A stretch of 64,000 bases of DNA, taken from positions 1 through 64,000 of the forward strand of contig NZ_JAHRGM010000002.1 of NCBI RefSeq assembly GCF_019097845.1, read 5' to 3'. Source of the stretch: Sphingobium sp. AS12. GTDB taxonomy: Bacteria; Pseudomonadota; Alphaproteobacteria; Sphingomonadales; Sphingomonadaceae. Within the stretch, counting starts at the first letter, position 1. Each line of letters starts with the position of its first letter. Positions 23,512-32,792 of this stretch are shown here, one piece after another. Position numbers and translations under genes: made by a program. The notes beneath the pieces are model-generated. The model saw only the letters and a list, made by a program, of their open reading frames with translations, was not told where the DNA came from and did not search any database.

Positions 23512-24073
23512 CATCTGATTTATCTGGCAAGCGGACACGGACATTGTCATTTTGCTGGTAGGCGTTTGCGTTGGATGGCTCTCCACTTCTTTGCACGCCG
23601 GCCCGCTGCCGCTGGTCGGATTGGCACTCAGGATTACCAAATCGCTTGATGTCTGATTCATGAGGTTCTGTGTCGAGACGCGGAGCGGACGATGGAGATC
23701 AAGCGATACGAGTTGAGCGAAGCGAAGTGGACGAAGATAGCACCTGTGGTGTCTGGCAAGGCGGGCGCTCCGCGGGACGGGCACTGACAACCCCTTGATT
23801 GTGAAAAGATGTTTGTGGGTGTTACGCTCGGGCGCACACTGGTGCGACCTGCGGGCAACATCACCGCTTTCCGCCACAATGACGCTATGCCATCCGACCT
23901 AGTGACGGCCGACGTTGTGACTGAAAGCGCGGCGTCATTGGCAGCGGTAAGATCTGCTGACCCCAAAAAGAACCTGTGGACCCCAACGGGTCACTGCCGC
24001 CAATCCCGCACTTTTGAGAGCTTGGGACCAAGCCCGCAGACAATGATGTCGGCCAAGCGGGCAAGAGGCCCGC
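23512..24073. other. 562-bp degenerate region between isopeptidase and traG
   Basis: It holds no intact gene. A 46-codon hydrophobic open stretch lies at about 23519-23656, reading ILLVGVCVGWLSTSLHAG and ending ITKSLDV, without a start codon; it may be the end of a broken membrane-protein gene. An IS5-family remnant follows. The rest is unassigned. The region looks like the scar where the cargo joins the conserved transfer genes. Confidence 0.5.
23692..23787 (+). pseudogene. IS5-family transposase N-terminal remnant
   Basis: 31 codons, MEIKRYELSEAKWTKIAPVV followed by SGKAGAPRDGH and a stop. The opening matches the start of IS5/IS427-group transposases, where GKAG is normally followed by PGRTGxDNRLFVDAVLW. 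Here the frame is broken just after GKAG, and I cannot find the rest of the transposase, so this is a truncated relic. Confidence 0.6.
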
Positions 24074-26116
24074 ATGACCCCGACCAAACTCCTCATCGGC
24101 CAGATCCTCGTGGTGCTCGCGATCATCCTCGCGAGCATCTGGACGGCGACCCAATGGGCTGCAGCCCAACTCGCCCACCAGCCGGAGCTCGGCTCGCCAT
24201 GGTTCGTGCTTTTCGATGCGCCGGTCTATCACCCTTGGTCGATCTTCCCGTGGTGGTTCAGCTTCGATGCGTACGCGCCGCTAGTCTTCGACGAAGCTGG
24301 CGCGATCGCGGCGGCCGGCGGATTTATCGGCTGCGGCGCCGCGATCTTCGGTTCGGTGTGGCGCGCACGCCAGTCCAACAACCTCACGACGTATGGCTCG
24401 GCGCGATGGGCGACGCACAAGGACATCCTGTCCGCAAAGCTGTTTGATGACCGTGGTGTTGCGCTCGGCCGGATCGGCGGCAACGACTTGCGCCATGACG
24501 GCCCGGAGCATGTCATGGCCTTCGCGCCCACAAGAAGCGGCAAGGGTGTCGGCTTGGTCGTGCCGACCCTTCTATCTTGGACCGGCTCCACCGTCGTCCA
24601 TGACATCAAGGGCGAGAACTGGCAGCTGACTGCTGGCTGGCGCGCCTGTTTCTCGCACTGCCTGCTCTTCAACCCGACCGACTCCCGCTCGGCGCGCTAT
24701 AATCCGCTGCTAGAAGTCCGGCGCGGCGTGAACGAAGTCCGCGATGTCCAGAACATCGCCGACATCCTCGTCGACCCGGAAGGCGCGCTGGAGCGTCGAA
24801 ACCACTGGGAAAAAACCAGCCATTCGCTTTTGGTCGGCGCGATCCTGCATGTCCTCTACGCTGAGGAAGAGAAGACGCTCGCACGCGTAGCGACATTCCT
24901 ATCCGATCCACAACGCTCATTCGCCGCGACCCTGCGCCGGATGATGGCGACCAACCATCTCGGCAGCGCAGATGCTCCGCGGGTGCATCCGGTGGTCGCC
25001 TCGGCCGCCCGCGAACTGCTCAACAAGAGCGAGAACGAGCGCTCAGGCGTGCTGTCGACCGCCATGTCATTCCTTGGGCTGTACCGTGATCCGACCGTGG
25101 CCGCGGTCACGTCCGCCTCCGACTGGCGGATCGCTGATCTGGTGGAGGCCGCGCATCCAATCTCGCTCTACCTTGTCGTGCCGCCGTCGGACATTAGCCG
25201 CACGAAGCCGCTGGTCCGCCTGATCCTCAACCAGATCGGCCGACGGCTGACCGAGGAACTGCGCGGTACCGGCAAGGACGGCGAAGCCGCGAAGGGCCGC
25301 CACCGCCTGCTGATGATGCTCGACGAGTTTCCGGCGCTGGGGCGGCTTGATTTCTTCGAGACGAGCCTCGCCTTCCTCGCCGGCTATGGCGTGCGCGCCT
25401 TTCTGATCGCGCAGAGCCTCAACCAGATCGAGAAGGCTTACGGCGAGCACAACGCCATCCTCGACAATTGCCACGTCCGTATCGCATTCGCGACCAACGA
25501 CGAGCGCACCGCCAAGCGGATATCGGACGCACTGGGCACCGCGACCGAGCAGCGCGCGATGCGCAATTACGCCGGACATCGTCTCGCACCTTGGCTCGCG
25601 CATGTCATGGTCAGCCGGCAGGAGACCGCGCGTGCGTTGTTGACGCCGGGCGAAGTGATGCAACTCGCGCCGACCGACGAGCTGGTGCTGATCTCGGGCC
25701 ATCCGCCGATCCGCGCGAAGAAGCTGCGCTACTATGAGGATCGCCGGTTCACCGCGCGTGTCCTGCCAGCGCCGTCGCTTGATGCCGACGGGTACCGCGA
25801 CCGTCCGGCCGCGCGTCCCGACGACTGGGCCGGACAGGTGCGTGGCGCCGATATGCGCCTCTCTGCCGCTAGCGACAACGAAGACGGCGCCGATGCCGGC
25901 GGCCTGGAACAGGCTCGCCATCCGGCGCACGAGATTGAACCGGTGGTCGTGGTCGAGCCTGAGATCGCCGACCCGCTCGGGCTCGGCGAGGACGATGGCG
26001 ACCAAGCCGCCGAACGCCGGGCAATGGACCGTGTCCAAGCGCTCGGCACCGCTCGCACCGTCTACGGTCTTGATGCCGCCTCTGGTCGCCCCGACGACCT
26101 CCAGCTGGGGTTCTGA
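24074..26116 (+). CDS. traG: TraG/VirD4-type coupling protein
   Basis: A 680-residue conjugative coupling ATPase, which recruits the relaxosome and pumps DNA through the type IV secretion channel. Two N-terminal membrane helices (about residues 8-26 and 72-92) are followed by YGSARWATHKDI, Walker A APTRSGKGVG (near 152), VHDIKGENW, FNPTDSRSARYNPL, Walker B LLMMLDEFPALG (about 411-420) and AQSLNQIEKAYG. The acidic C-terminal tail (from about 590) is typical. It heads the traG-CopG-trb operon and overlaps none of the cargo. Confidence 0.95.
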   Translation: MTPTKLLIGQILVVLAIILASIWTATQWAAAQLAHQPELGSPWFVLFDAPVYHPWSIFPWWFSFDAYAPLVFDEAGAIAAAGGFIGCGAAIFGSVWRARQSNNLTTYGSARWATHKDILSAKLFDDRGVALGRIGGNDLRHDGPEHVMAFAPTRSGKGVGLVVPTLLSWTGSTVVHDIKGENWQLTAGWRACFSHCLLFNPTDSRSARYNPLLEVRRGVNEVRDVQNIADILVDPEGALERRNHWEKTSHSLLVGAILHVLYAEEEKTLARVATFLSDPQRSFAATLRRMMATNHLGSADAPRVHPVVASAARELLNKSENERSGVLSTAMSFLGLYRDPTVAAVTSASDWRIADLVEAAHPISLYLVVPPSDISRTKPLVRLILNQIGRRLTEELRGTGKDGEAAKGRHRLLMMLDEFPALGRLDFFETSLAFLAGYGVRAFLIAQSLNQIEKAYGEHNAILDNCHVRIAFATNDERTAKRISDALGTATEQRAMRNYAGHRLAPWLAHVMVSRQETARALLTPGEVMQLAPTDELVLISGHPPIRAKKLRYYEDRRFTARVLPAPSLDADGYRDRPAARPDDWAGQVRGADMRLSAASDNEDGADAGGLEQARHPAHEIEPVVVVEPEIADPLGLGEDDGDQAAERRAMDRVQALGTARTVYGLDAASGRPDDLQLGF

Positions 26117-26118
26117 CC

Positions 26119-26517
26119 ATGGACAAGGTCCGCCACCAGCTGTTCCTGCCCAAGACATTGTCTGATCGGTTGGAAGCTCTCGCCGTCAAGCCGGGAGCCA
26201 GCAAGTCCGCGATTCTCGTCGATGCGGTAACTGCTTGGCTCAATCGCCGCGGTGCCTCCGAACTGGAGGACCGGTTCGCAATCCGGCTCGACCGGCTGAC
26301 GCAGGCGATCTGCCGGGTCGACCGGGACACCTATGTCATTCTCGAGACGCTGGCGCTGTTCATCCGCTTCGAACTCGCGATCCAGACCCCGCTCGCCGAG
26401 AACGATCAAGCCGGCCGTGCGCTCGGCGCCAAGCGGTTCGAAGCCTTCGTCACCCAGGTCGGTCGGCAGGTCTCGACCGGGCGTCGCACGCTCGGCGCAT
26501 CGGGGGACGGCGAATGA
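26119..26517 (+). CDS. CopG/ribbon-helix-helix protein
   Basis: A 132-residue protein beginning MDKVRHQLFLPKTLSDRLEALAVKPGASKSAILVDAV, a ribbon-helix-helix fold with a beta strand and two helices. A helical tail of unknown function follows (DRLTQAICRVDRDTYVILETLALFIRFELAIQTP). A gene of this kind regularly sits between traG and trbB in alphaproteobacterial ICEs. It may regulate the trb operon or assist the relaxosome. It starts 2 bp after the traG stop and overlaps trbB (ATGA). Confidence 0.85.
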   Translation: MDKVRHQLFLPKTLSDRLEALAVKPGASKSAILVDAVTAWLNRRGASELEDRFAIRLDRLTQAICRVDRDTYVILETLALFIRFELAIQTPLAENDQAGRALGAKRFEAFVTQVGRQVSTGRRTLGASGDGE

Positions 26518-27500
26518 GCGCCACCCTGTCCGGCGAACGTCGCCGCCGCATGCTCATCACCGCGCTCGGCGCCGACATCGCATCGGCCATGCGCGACCCG
26601 CTGGTCATCGAGATCATGGTCAATCCCGATGGCGCGCTGCGGCTTGACCGGCTCGGCGAAGGCCGCACCGATACCGAAGTCCGGATCGAACCTGAACAGA
26701 TCGAGCGAATCATCCGGCTGGTCGCGAGCCATGCCCGCGCCGAAGTCCATGCCGAGCATCCGATCATCTCGGCCGAACTGCCACCGCATATCGAGGGCCG
26801 GGCAGGAGAGCGGTTCGAAGGCGTGCTGCCGCCAGTGTCAACGGCGCCATGCTTCTCGATCCGGAAGCCTGCGCAAAAGCTCCACACGCTCAACGACTAT
26901 GTCGCTGACCGGCTGATGACGGAGGCGCAGGCCGACGCGCTGCGCGCTGCGGTCACCCAGCGCTACAACATCCTCGTCGCGGGCGGCACCAGCTCGGGCA
27001 AGACCACTCTCGCCAATGCGCTGCTCGCCGAGATGGCGTGGGTCGATGCCCGCGTCATCCTGATCGAGGACACGCGCGAGCTGCAATGCCCGCTACCCGA
27101 CACGGTGGCGCTCCGCACCCGGCCGCCGCATGTGTCGATGACCGAGCTGGTCCGCTCGACCATGCGCTTGCGCCCCGACCGCATCGTGGTCGGCGAGGTC
27201 CGCGGCCCCGAAGCGCTCGACATGCTCAAGGCTTGGAACACCGGCCACCCCGGTGGAATCGCGACCGTTCACGCCAACAGCGCGACCGCGGCGCTCTACC
27301 GCATCGAGCAGCTCGTGCAGGAGGCGGTGGTCACAGTGCCGCGCCAGCTGATCGCGGAAGCCATCGACATCATCGTGTTCATATCCGGGCGCGGCATCGA
27401 TCGCCGCGTCTCGACCATCGCGCGCGTCGCCGGGCTCGACCCCGACACCGGCAGCTACGCGCTCGCCGACTTTCCCACCGCCAGACCCAAGGAGATCTGA
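26514..27500 (+). CDS. trbB: TrbB, VirB11-like conjugation ATPase
   Basis: A 328-residue hexameric secretion ATPase of the RP4-type mating channel. It has an N-terminal domain (EIMVNPDGALRLDRLGEG), Walker A AGGTSSGKTTLANALL near 156-171, an Asp box ILIEDTRELQC, Walker B region MRLRPDRIVVGEVRG, and the His box HPGGIATVHANSA. It starts at the ATG overlapping the CopG stop; the longer frame upstream is a shadow. Confidence 0.95.
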   Translation: MSATLSGERRRRMLITALGADIASAMRDPLVIEIMVNPDGALRLDRLGEGRTDTEVRIEPEQIERIIRLVASHARAEVHAEHPIISAELPPHIEGRAGERFEGVLPPVSTAPCFSIRKPAQKLHTLNDYVADRLMTEAQADALRAAVTQRYNILVAGGTSSGKTTLANALLAEMAWVDARVILIEDTRELQCPLPDTVALRTRPPHVSMTELVRSTMRLRPDRIVVGEVRGPEALDMLKAWNTGHPGGIATVHANSATAALYRIEQLVQEAVVTVPRQLIAEAIDIIVFISGRGIDRRVSTIARVAGLDPDTGSYALADFPTARPKEI

Positions 27501-27503
27501 TCC

Positions 27504-27845
27504 ATGACCCGCGCCCAACTATCTCGCCTTCCCGGCAACCGCCATCTGCTGGTCGGTGCCGCGATCGGCCTCGCGCTCACGCTCGCCACCCAGGTCCAGG
27601 CCGCCGGCTCCGGCATGCCGTGGGAAGAACCGCTCCAGCAGGTGCTGGAATCGGTGCAAGGACCGGTCGCCAAAATCGTCGCGGTGATCATCATCATCGT
27701 CACCGGCCTCACCCTCGCGTTCGGCGAAACCGCGGGCGGGTTCCGGCGCCTGATCCAGATCGTGTTCGGATTGTCGATCGCGTTCGCCGCCTCGTCCTTT
27801 TTCCTGTCCTTCTTCAGCTTCGGCGGCGGGGCGCTGATCTCGTGA
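27504..27845 (+). CDS. trbC: TrbC, pilin-like subunit
   Basis: A 113-residue VirB2/TrbC prepilin. It has a long signal peptide (LLVGAAIGLALTLATQVQAA) and two hydrophobic helices (IVAVIIIIVTGLTLAFG and IVFGLSIAFAASSFFLSFF). It is processed by TraF in RP4-type systems. It starts 3 bp after trbB and its stop overlaps the trbD GTG. Confidence 0.93.
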   Translation: MTRAQLSRLPGNRHLLVGAAIGLALTLATQVQAAGSGMPWEEPLQQVLESVQGPVAKIVAVIIIIVTGLTLAFGETAGGFRRLIQIVFGLSIAFAASSFFLSFFSFGGGALIS

Positions 27846-28114
27846 TCGGAAGCGGCCAGCATATCGAAGGCTTCGAGGTGCCGATCCACGGCTCGCTCGG
27901 CAGTCCACTGCTGCTCGGCGGCGCTCCGCGCGGCCTCGCGATCGTCAACGGCACGCTGGCCGCTGCGGTCGGCCTCGGCCTCCAGCAATGGTTGGCCGGG
28001 GTGCTGCTCTGGGCGGTCGGGCACAGCGTGGCGGTGATGGCCGCTCGCCGCGACCCGAGCTTCGCCCCCGTCCTCCTCCGCCACATCCGCCAGAAGGGGT
28101 ATTACGCATGCTGA
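27842..28114 (+). CDS. trbD: TrbD, VirB3-like inner-membrane protein
   Basis: A 90-residue VirB3/TrbD protein with GFEVPIHGSLGSPLLLGGAPRG followed by one hydrophobic region (AIVNGTLAAAVGLGLQQWLAGVLLW) and HIRQKGYYAC at the end. I placed the start at the GTG overlapping the trbC stop (GTGA), giving normal family length. The large frame beginning at 27038 is not coding before this point. Its stop overlaps the trbE start. Confidence 0.9.
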   Translation: MIGSGQHIEGFEVPIHGSLGSPLLLGGAPRGLAIVNGTLAAAVGLGLQQWLAGVLLWAVGHSVAVMAARRDPSFAPVLLRHIRQKGYYAC

Positions 28115-30573
28115 GCCTGCGCGAATATCGCGACCGCGCCGAGCGGCTTGCCGACCATCTCCCCTGGGCGGCGCTGGTCGCCCCTGGCGTGGTGCTCAAC
28201 AAGGACGGCAGCTTCCTTCGGGTGCTGGCGTTCCGCGGTCCCGATCTCGAATCCGCGACCGAAGCCGAACTGGTCGCGGCCTGCGCGCGGGCGAACAATG
28301 CGCTGAAGCGCTTCGGCAGCGGCTGGGCCTTGTTCTTCGATGCCGAGCGGCGCGAGGCACTGGCCTATCCCGACAGTGCCTTTCCCGATGCGGCGAGCTG
28401 GCTGGTCGATGGCGAGCGGCAGGCGGCGTTCGAGGCGGACGGCACCCATTTCGAGAGCCGCTATCACCTGACGCTGACCTGGCTGCCGCCGGCCGACGCG
28501 ACCGATCGCGCGGGACGCTCGCTGGTCGAGCGACCCGATGGCGACAAGGAGCGTGACTGGCGCGGTGCGCTGGAGAGCTTCGTCGCCGAGACCGAGCGGG
28601 TGCTCGATCTGCTCGCCGGCTTCATGCCCGAGGTGCGGCCGCTCGACGATGGCGCGACGCTGACCTTCCTCCACGGCACGATCTCGGACCGGCGGCATGC
28701 CGTCGCGGCACCCGAGACACCGATGTATCTCGACGCGATCATCGCCGACACGCCGCTGGTCGGCGGGCTGGAGCCGCGGCTCGGCGACCTGCATGTCCGC
28801 ACGCTTACGATCCTCGGCTTCCCGAGCCTCAGCCGGCCGGGCATCCTGGATGCGCTCAACCACCAGGACTTCGGGTATCGCTGGGTCACGCGCTTCATCG
28901 CGCTCGATAAGACGCTCGCGACCAAGACGCTCACGTCGCTGCGCCGCCAATGGTTCAACAAGCGCAAGTCGGTCTCCGCGCTGCTACGCGAAGTGCTCTA
29001 CAACCAGCCGGCACAACTGCTCGACAGCGACGCCGACAACAAGGTCGTCGATGCCGACCTCGCCCTGCAGGCGCTCGGCGGTGACCATGTGGCCTTCGGC
29101 TACCTGACCACGACGATCACGGTCACCGACCGGAGCCGGGCGGCGGTCGAGGACAAGGTCCGGGCGGTCGAGCGGATCGTCAACGGCCTGGGCTTCACCT
29201 GCGTCCGTGAAGGCGTCAACGCTGTCGAAGCCTGGCTCTCGTCCTTGCCGGGACACGTCTATGCCAATGTCCGGCAGCCACTGGTCCACACCCTCAACCT
29301 CGCGCATCTGATGCCGCTCTCGTCGGTGTGGGCCGGGCCGGTGCGCAACACGCATCTCGACGGACCGCCGCTGCTTGTCGCGAAGACTGCCGGCTCGACG
29401 CCGTTCCGACTGTCCACCCATGTCGGCGATGTTGGCCATATGATGGTGGTCGGGCCGACCGGTGCGGGCAAGTCAGTGCTGCTTAGCCTGGTCGCGCTTC
29501 AGTTTCGCCGCTACGCCGACGCGCAAGTCTATATCTTCGACAAGGGCAATTCCGCCCGTGCCGCCGTGCTGGCGATGGGCGGCGCGCACCATGCGCTCGG
29601 CTCGGCCGAATCCGATGGCGATGCGCTCGCCTTCCAGCCACTCGCCGGCATCGACGATGCCAATGAGCGGAGCTGGGCCGCAGACTGGATCGCGGCGCTG
29701 CTTGCCGCCGAGAATGTGCCGGTTACGCCGGAGGTCAAGGACGCCGTCTGGACTGCGCTCGGCAGCCTCGCCTCGGCACCGCGCGAAGAGCGGACCATGA
29801 CCGGCCTCGCGCTGCTGCTCCAGTCGAACGCGCTTCGGATCGCCCTCCAGCCCTATACGCTCGAAGGCCCGCATGGCCGCCTGCTCGACGCGGCCGAACA
29901 GCAACTCGCACTCGCCGACGTCCAGTGTTTCGAGACCGAGGCGCTGATGGGCCAGGCCGGGGCCGTCGCGCCGGTGCTGACCTATCTGTTTCATCGGCTT
30001 GAGGAGCGGTTCGACGGGCGGCCGACGCTGCTGATCCTCGACGAAGCCTGGATCTTCCTCGACCACCCGTTGTTCGCGGCGCGCATCCGCGAATGGCTCA
30101 AGGTGCTGCGCAAGAAGAATGTTGCGGTGCTGTTCGCGACGCAGAGCCTCGCCGACATCGCAGGGTCGGCGATCGCGCCGGCCATCATCGAGAGCTGTCC
30201 CCAACGCATCCTGCTGCCCAACGACCGCGCGATCGAGCCGCAGGGCCACGACATCTATGCGCGGTTCGGGCTCAACTACGCCCAAATCGAGTTGATCGCT
30301 CGGGCCACGCCCAAGCGGCATTATTACCTGCAATCCGCGCGCGGCAACCGGCTGTTCGAACTCGGCCTCGGCCCTGTCGCACTGGCGCTGTGTGGGTCGT
30401 CCGACCCTGCCGCGCAGGCGCGGATCGACGCCATCCTCGCCGAGCACGGCCGCAGCGGCTTTGCCGCCGGCTTCCTGCGCGATGCCGGGCTCGACTGGGC
30501 GGCCGATCTCGCCGCCGGCTTCCCGGCTCCAGACCTGTCCACCTCCCAAGCCCCCCAAGAAGGAGAAGAGTAA
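28108..30573 (+). CDS. trbE: TrbE, VirB4-type conjugation ATPase
   Basis: An 821-residue VirB4/TrbE ATPase that energises pilus biogenesis. The N-terminal CagE/TrbE domain starts MLSLREYRDRAERLADHLPW. Walker A is GPTGAGKSVLL near residue 451, followed by VYIFDKGNSARAAVLAMGG. Walker B is LLILDEAWIFLDHP near 640, and FATQSLADIAGSAI follows. The start overlaps trbD by 7 bp, and the stop overlaps trbJ (TAATG). Confidence 0.95.
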   Translation: MLSLREYRDRAERLADHLPWAALVAPGVVLNKDGSFLRVLAFRGPDLESATEAELVAACARANNALKRFGSGWALFFDAERREALAYPDSAFPDAASWLVDGERQAAFEADGTHFESRYHLTLTWLPPADATDRAGRSLVERPDGDKERDWRGALESFVAETERVLDLLAGFMPEVRPLDDGATLTFLHGTISDRRHAVAAPETPMYLDAIIADTPLVGGLEPRLGDLHVRTLTILGFPSLSRPGILDALNHQDFGYRWVTRFIALDKTLATKTLTSLRRQWFNKRKSVSALLREVLYNQPAQLLDSDADNKVVDADLALQALGGDHVAFGYLTTTITVTDRSRAAVEDKVRAVERIVNGLGFTCVREGVNAVEAWLSSLPGHVYANVRQPLVHTLNLAHLMPLSSVWAGPVRNTHLDGPPLLVAKTAGSTPFRLSTHVGDVGHMMVVGPTGAGKSVLLSLVALQFRRYADAQVYIFDKGNSARAAVLAMGGAHHALGSAESDGDALAFQPLAGIDDANERSWAADWIAALLAAENVPVTPEVKDAVWTALGSLASAPREERTMTGLALLLQSNALRIALQPYTLEGPHGRLLDAAEQQLALADVQCFETEALMGQAGAVAPVLTYLFHRLEERFDGRPTLLILDEAWIFLDHPLFAARIREWLKVLRKKNVAVLFATQSLADIAGSAIAPAIIESCPQRILLPNDRAIEPQGHDIYARFGLNYAQIELIARATPKRHYYLQSARGNRLFELGLGPVALALCGSSDPAAQARIDAILAEHGRSGFAAGFLRDAGLDWAADLAAGFPAPDLSTSQAPQEGEE

Positions 30574-31325
30574 TGCGTATCCCCACTCGAAAGCACGTCA
30601 TCGCGGCGGCCCTTGGCCTCGGCACCATTGGTTCGCTTGGCATGGGCTTGGTGTTGTCGGCCACGCCGGCGCACGCCCAGTTCGGCGGCGTCGTGTTCGA
30701 CCCCAGCAATTACGCGCAGAACATCCTGACCGCCGCGCGCACGCTGCAGACCGTGAACCAGCAGATCCAGCAGCTCCAGAACGAAGCACAGATGCTGGTG
30801 AACATGGGCAAAAACCTCACCCGCATCGATTTTCCGCAGCTCAATGCGCTCAAGCAGAAGCTCGCCGAGATCGATCGGCTGATGGGCCGGGCACAGGCGA
30901 TCGACTTCCGAGTCGACCAGCTCGACGACAAGTTCCAGTCGCTGTTCCCGCAGGACTTCTCGTCGGCGCTGCGCACCGATGCCCGTGTACGCGATGCCCG
31001 CTCGCGGCTCGATGCCAGCATGGGTGCCTTTCGCCAGACGATGACGGTGCAGGCGCAGGTCGTGGAGAATATCCAGTCGGACACCGAGGCACTCGCCGAC
31101 ATCGTCGCGCGCAGCCAGGGTGCGGAAGGGTCTCTGCAAGCGCAACAGGCGACCAACCAGTTGCTCGCGCTCACCACCAAGCAGCAGTTCCAGCTCCAGC
31201 ACATGATGGCGGCGCAGTTCCGCAGCGAGGCTGTTGAACAGGCGCGTCGCGCCACCCAGGCCGCCGAGGCGCGCGCGGCGACCAAGAAGTTCCTCGGATC
31301 CGGATCGGCCTACACGCCCCGATAG
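30573..31325 (+). CDS. trbJ: TrbJ, VirB5-like protein
   Basis: A 250-residue periplasmic protein with a signal peptide (ending SATPAHAQ) and long amphipathic helices (ILTAARTLQTVNQQIQQLQNEAQML), typical of TrbJ/VirB5, which acts at the pilus tip or in channel assembly. It begins at the ATG overlapping the trbE stop. The gap that follows (31326-31466) is where trbK (entry exclusion) usually lies, but no lipoprotein is recognisable there. Confidence 0.92.
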   Translation: MRIPTRKHVIAAALGLGTIGSLGMGLVLSATPAHAQFGGVVFDPSNYAQNILTAARTLQTVNQQIQQLQNEAQMLVNMGKNLTRIDFPQLNALKQKLAEIDRLMGRAQAIDFRVDQLDDKFQSLFPQDFSSALRTDARVRDARSRLDASMGAFRQTMTVQAQVVENIQSDTEALADIVARSQGAEGSLQAQQATNQLLALTTKQQFQLQHMMAAQFRSEAVEQARRATQAAEARAATKKFLGSGSAYTPR

Positions 31326-31466
31326 CCCCCTCGGGCCCGAGAGGCCCGATCCGGACCTGCGATCGGCGGCGTTCCATCCCGCCACCGGTCGTCGTCGCGG
31401 GGCGCGGTCCAGCTCCCCCACCGCGTCCCGCGACATCTCTTCAATCGCCAGCAGGAAGGCAGCCAC

Positions 31467-32789
31467 TTGAACGACCTCAACGTCATCGACCGCTTCCTGC
31501 AGGCGTTCATCACCTACATCGACAGCGGGTTTGGGCTGCTCGGTCCCGATGTCGGGTTCCTGACCGCGACGCTGATCGGCATCGACATCACGCTCGCCGG
31601 CCTGTTCTGGGCGATGGGCGGCGAGGACAATGTCATCGGCCGCTTCCTCCGCAAGATCCTCTACATTGGCGCGTTCGCGTTCATCCTGAACAGTTTCTCG
31701 ACGCTCGCCGACATCATCTTTCGCTCATTCGCGCAGGCCGGCCTGACCGCGGGCGGCGGCACCTTGTCGGCCGACGACCTGCTCAAGCCCGGGCGGCTTG
31801 CCGGCACCGGCTTCTCGGCGGCGTGGCCGCTGCTCGAACAGGCGAGCGAGATGGTCGGCTTCACGACCTTCTTCGACAATTTCCTGACGATCATGATCCT
31901 GCTGTTCGCCTGGGCGCTGGTGATCGTCGCCTTCTTCATCCTCGCCGTGCAGATGTTTGTCTGCATCCTCGAGTTCAAGCTGACCAGCCTCGCCGGCTTC
32001 ATCCTCGTGCCGTTCGCGCTGTGGAACCGGACCAGCTTCCTCGCCGAGCGCGTGCTCGGCAATGTTGTGAGCTCGGGCATCAAGGTGATGGTGCTCGCCG
32101 TCATCGTCGGCATCGGCTCCAACTTCTTCACGGAGTTCACCGAAGCGCTCCAGGGCCAGGAACCCGATATCGGCCAGGCCATGAGCCTCGTGCTCGCCAG
32201 CCTGTCGCTGTTCGGCCTGGGCATCTTCGGTCCGTCGATCGCCTCCGGCCTGGTCGCCGGGGCACCGCAACTGGGTGCCGGCGCGGCGCTCGGCACGGCG
32301 GTTGGTGCGGCCGGCGTGACCATGCTGGCCGGTGGCGCAGCCGCCGGTGGCGCGCGGGCGCTGGGCGGGGCGGCGCTCGGCGCGGTCCGCTCGGGCACGG
32401 CGATGGGGTCGGCCGCATCGACCGCCTACCAGCTCGGCCGCGAGACGGCCGCGACGCCATCGGTCGGCGCTGGCCTTGGCGGGGTGGCGCGTGCCGCCGG
32501 CAATGCCGCCAAGTCGCGCGCCAGCAGTGCGCTCGGGCTGGGCGAGGCCGCTGCCGGCGGACGCCAGGCTGCATGGAACGCGCTCAACCAAAATTCGACC
32601 CAGAACTCTCCGTCGTCGTCTCAGGGTGGACCGGGCGGCGGCGGGGAGACCGGCACGCCCGCCTGGGCACGCGCGATGCGCGACCTGCAGACTAGCCGGC
32701 ATCGGCGTCAGCTCGCCATCCACACGCTCCAGCAGGGCGATCGCGGCGGAGCCTCCGCCACCCCCGACATCAAGGAAAGGAACGACTGA
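31467..32789 (+). CDS. trbL: TrbL, VirB6-like channel membrane protein
   Basis: A 440-residue polytopic inner-membrane protein. About six hydrophobic segments lie between residues 20 and 260 (for example LTATLIGIDITLAGLFWAMGG, IMILLFAWALVIVAFFILAV). A Gly/Ala/Ser-rich, proline-containing cytoplasmic tail follows (SPSSSQGGPGGGGETG). It begins with TTG at 31467 behind AGGAAGG, an unusual start. It forms the inner-membrane part of the channel with TrbD and TrbF. Confidence 0.92.
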   Translation: MNDLNVIDRFLQAFITYIDSGFGLLGPDVGFLTATLIGIDITLAGLFWAMGGEDNVIGRFLRKILYIGAFAFILNSFSTLADIIFRSFAQAGLTAGGGTLSADDLLKPGRLAGTGFSAAWPLLEQASEMVGFTTFFDNFLTIMILLFAWALVIVAFFILAVQMFVCILEFKLTSLAGFILVPFALWNRTSFLAERVLGNVVSSGIKVMVLAVIVGIGSNFFTEFTEALQGQEPDIGQAMSLVLASLSLFGLGIFGPSIASGLVAGAPQLGAGAALGTAVGAAGVTMLAGGAAAGGARALGGAALGAVRSGTAMGSAASTAYQLGRETAATPSVGAGLGGVARAAGNAAKSRASSALGLGEAAAGGRQAAWNALNQNSTQNSPSSSQGGPGGGGETGTPAWARAMRDLQTSRHRRQLAIHTLQQGDRGGASATPDIKERND

Positions 32790-32792
32790 GCC

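Noticed and set aside
16832..24073. Complete lasso-peptide biosynthesis cluster
   Set aside because: I looked for a small precursor and for asparagine-synthetase-like and transglutaminase-like genes around the receptor and isopeptidase and saw none.
31234..31470. 78-codon frame as a possible trbK
   Set aside because: It has no signal peptide, lipobox or cysteines and is very Arg/Pro/Ser-rich, so it looks like a GC-rich shadow.
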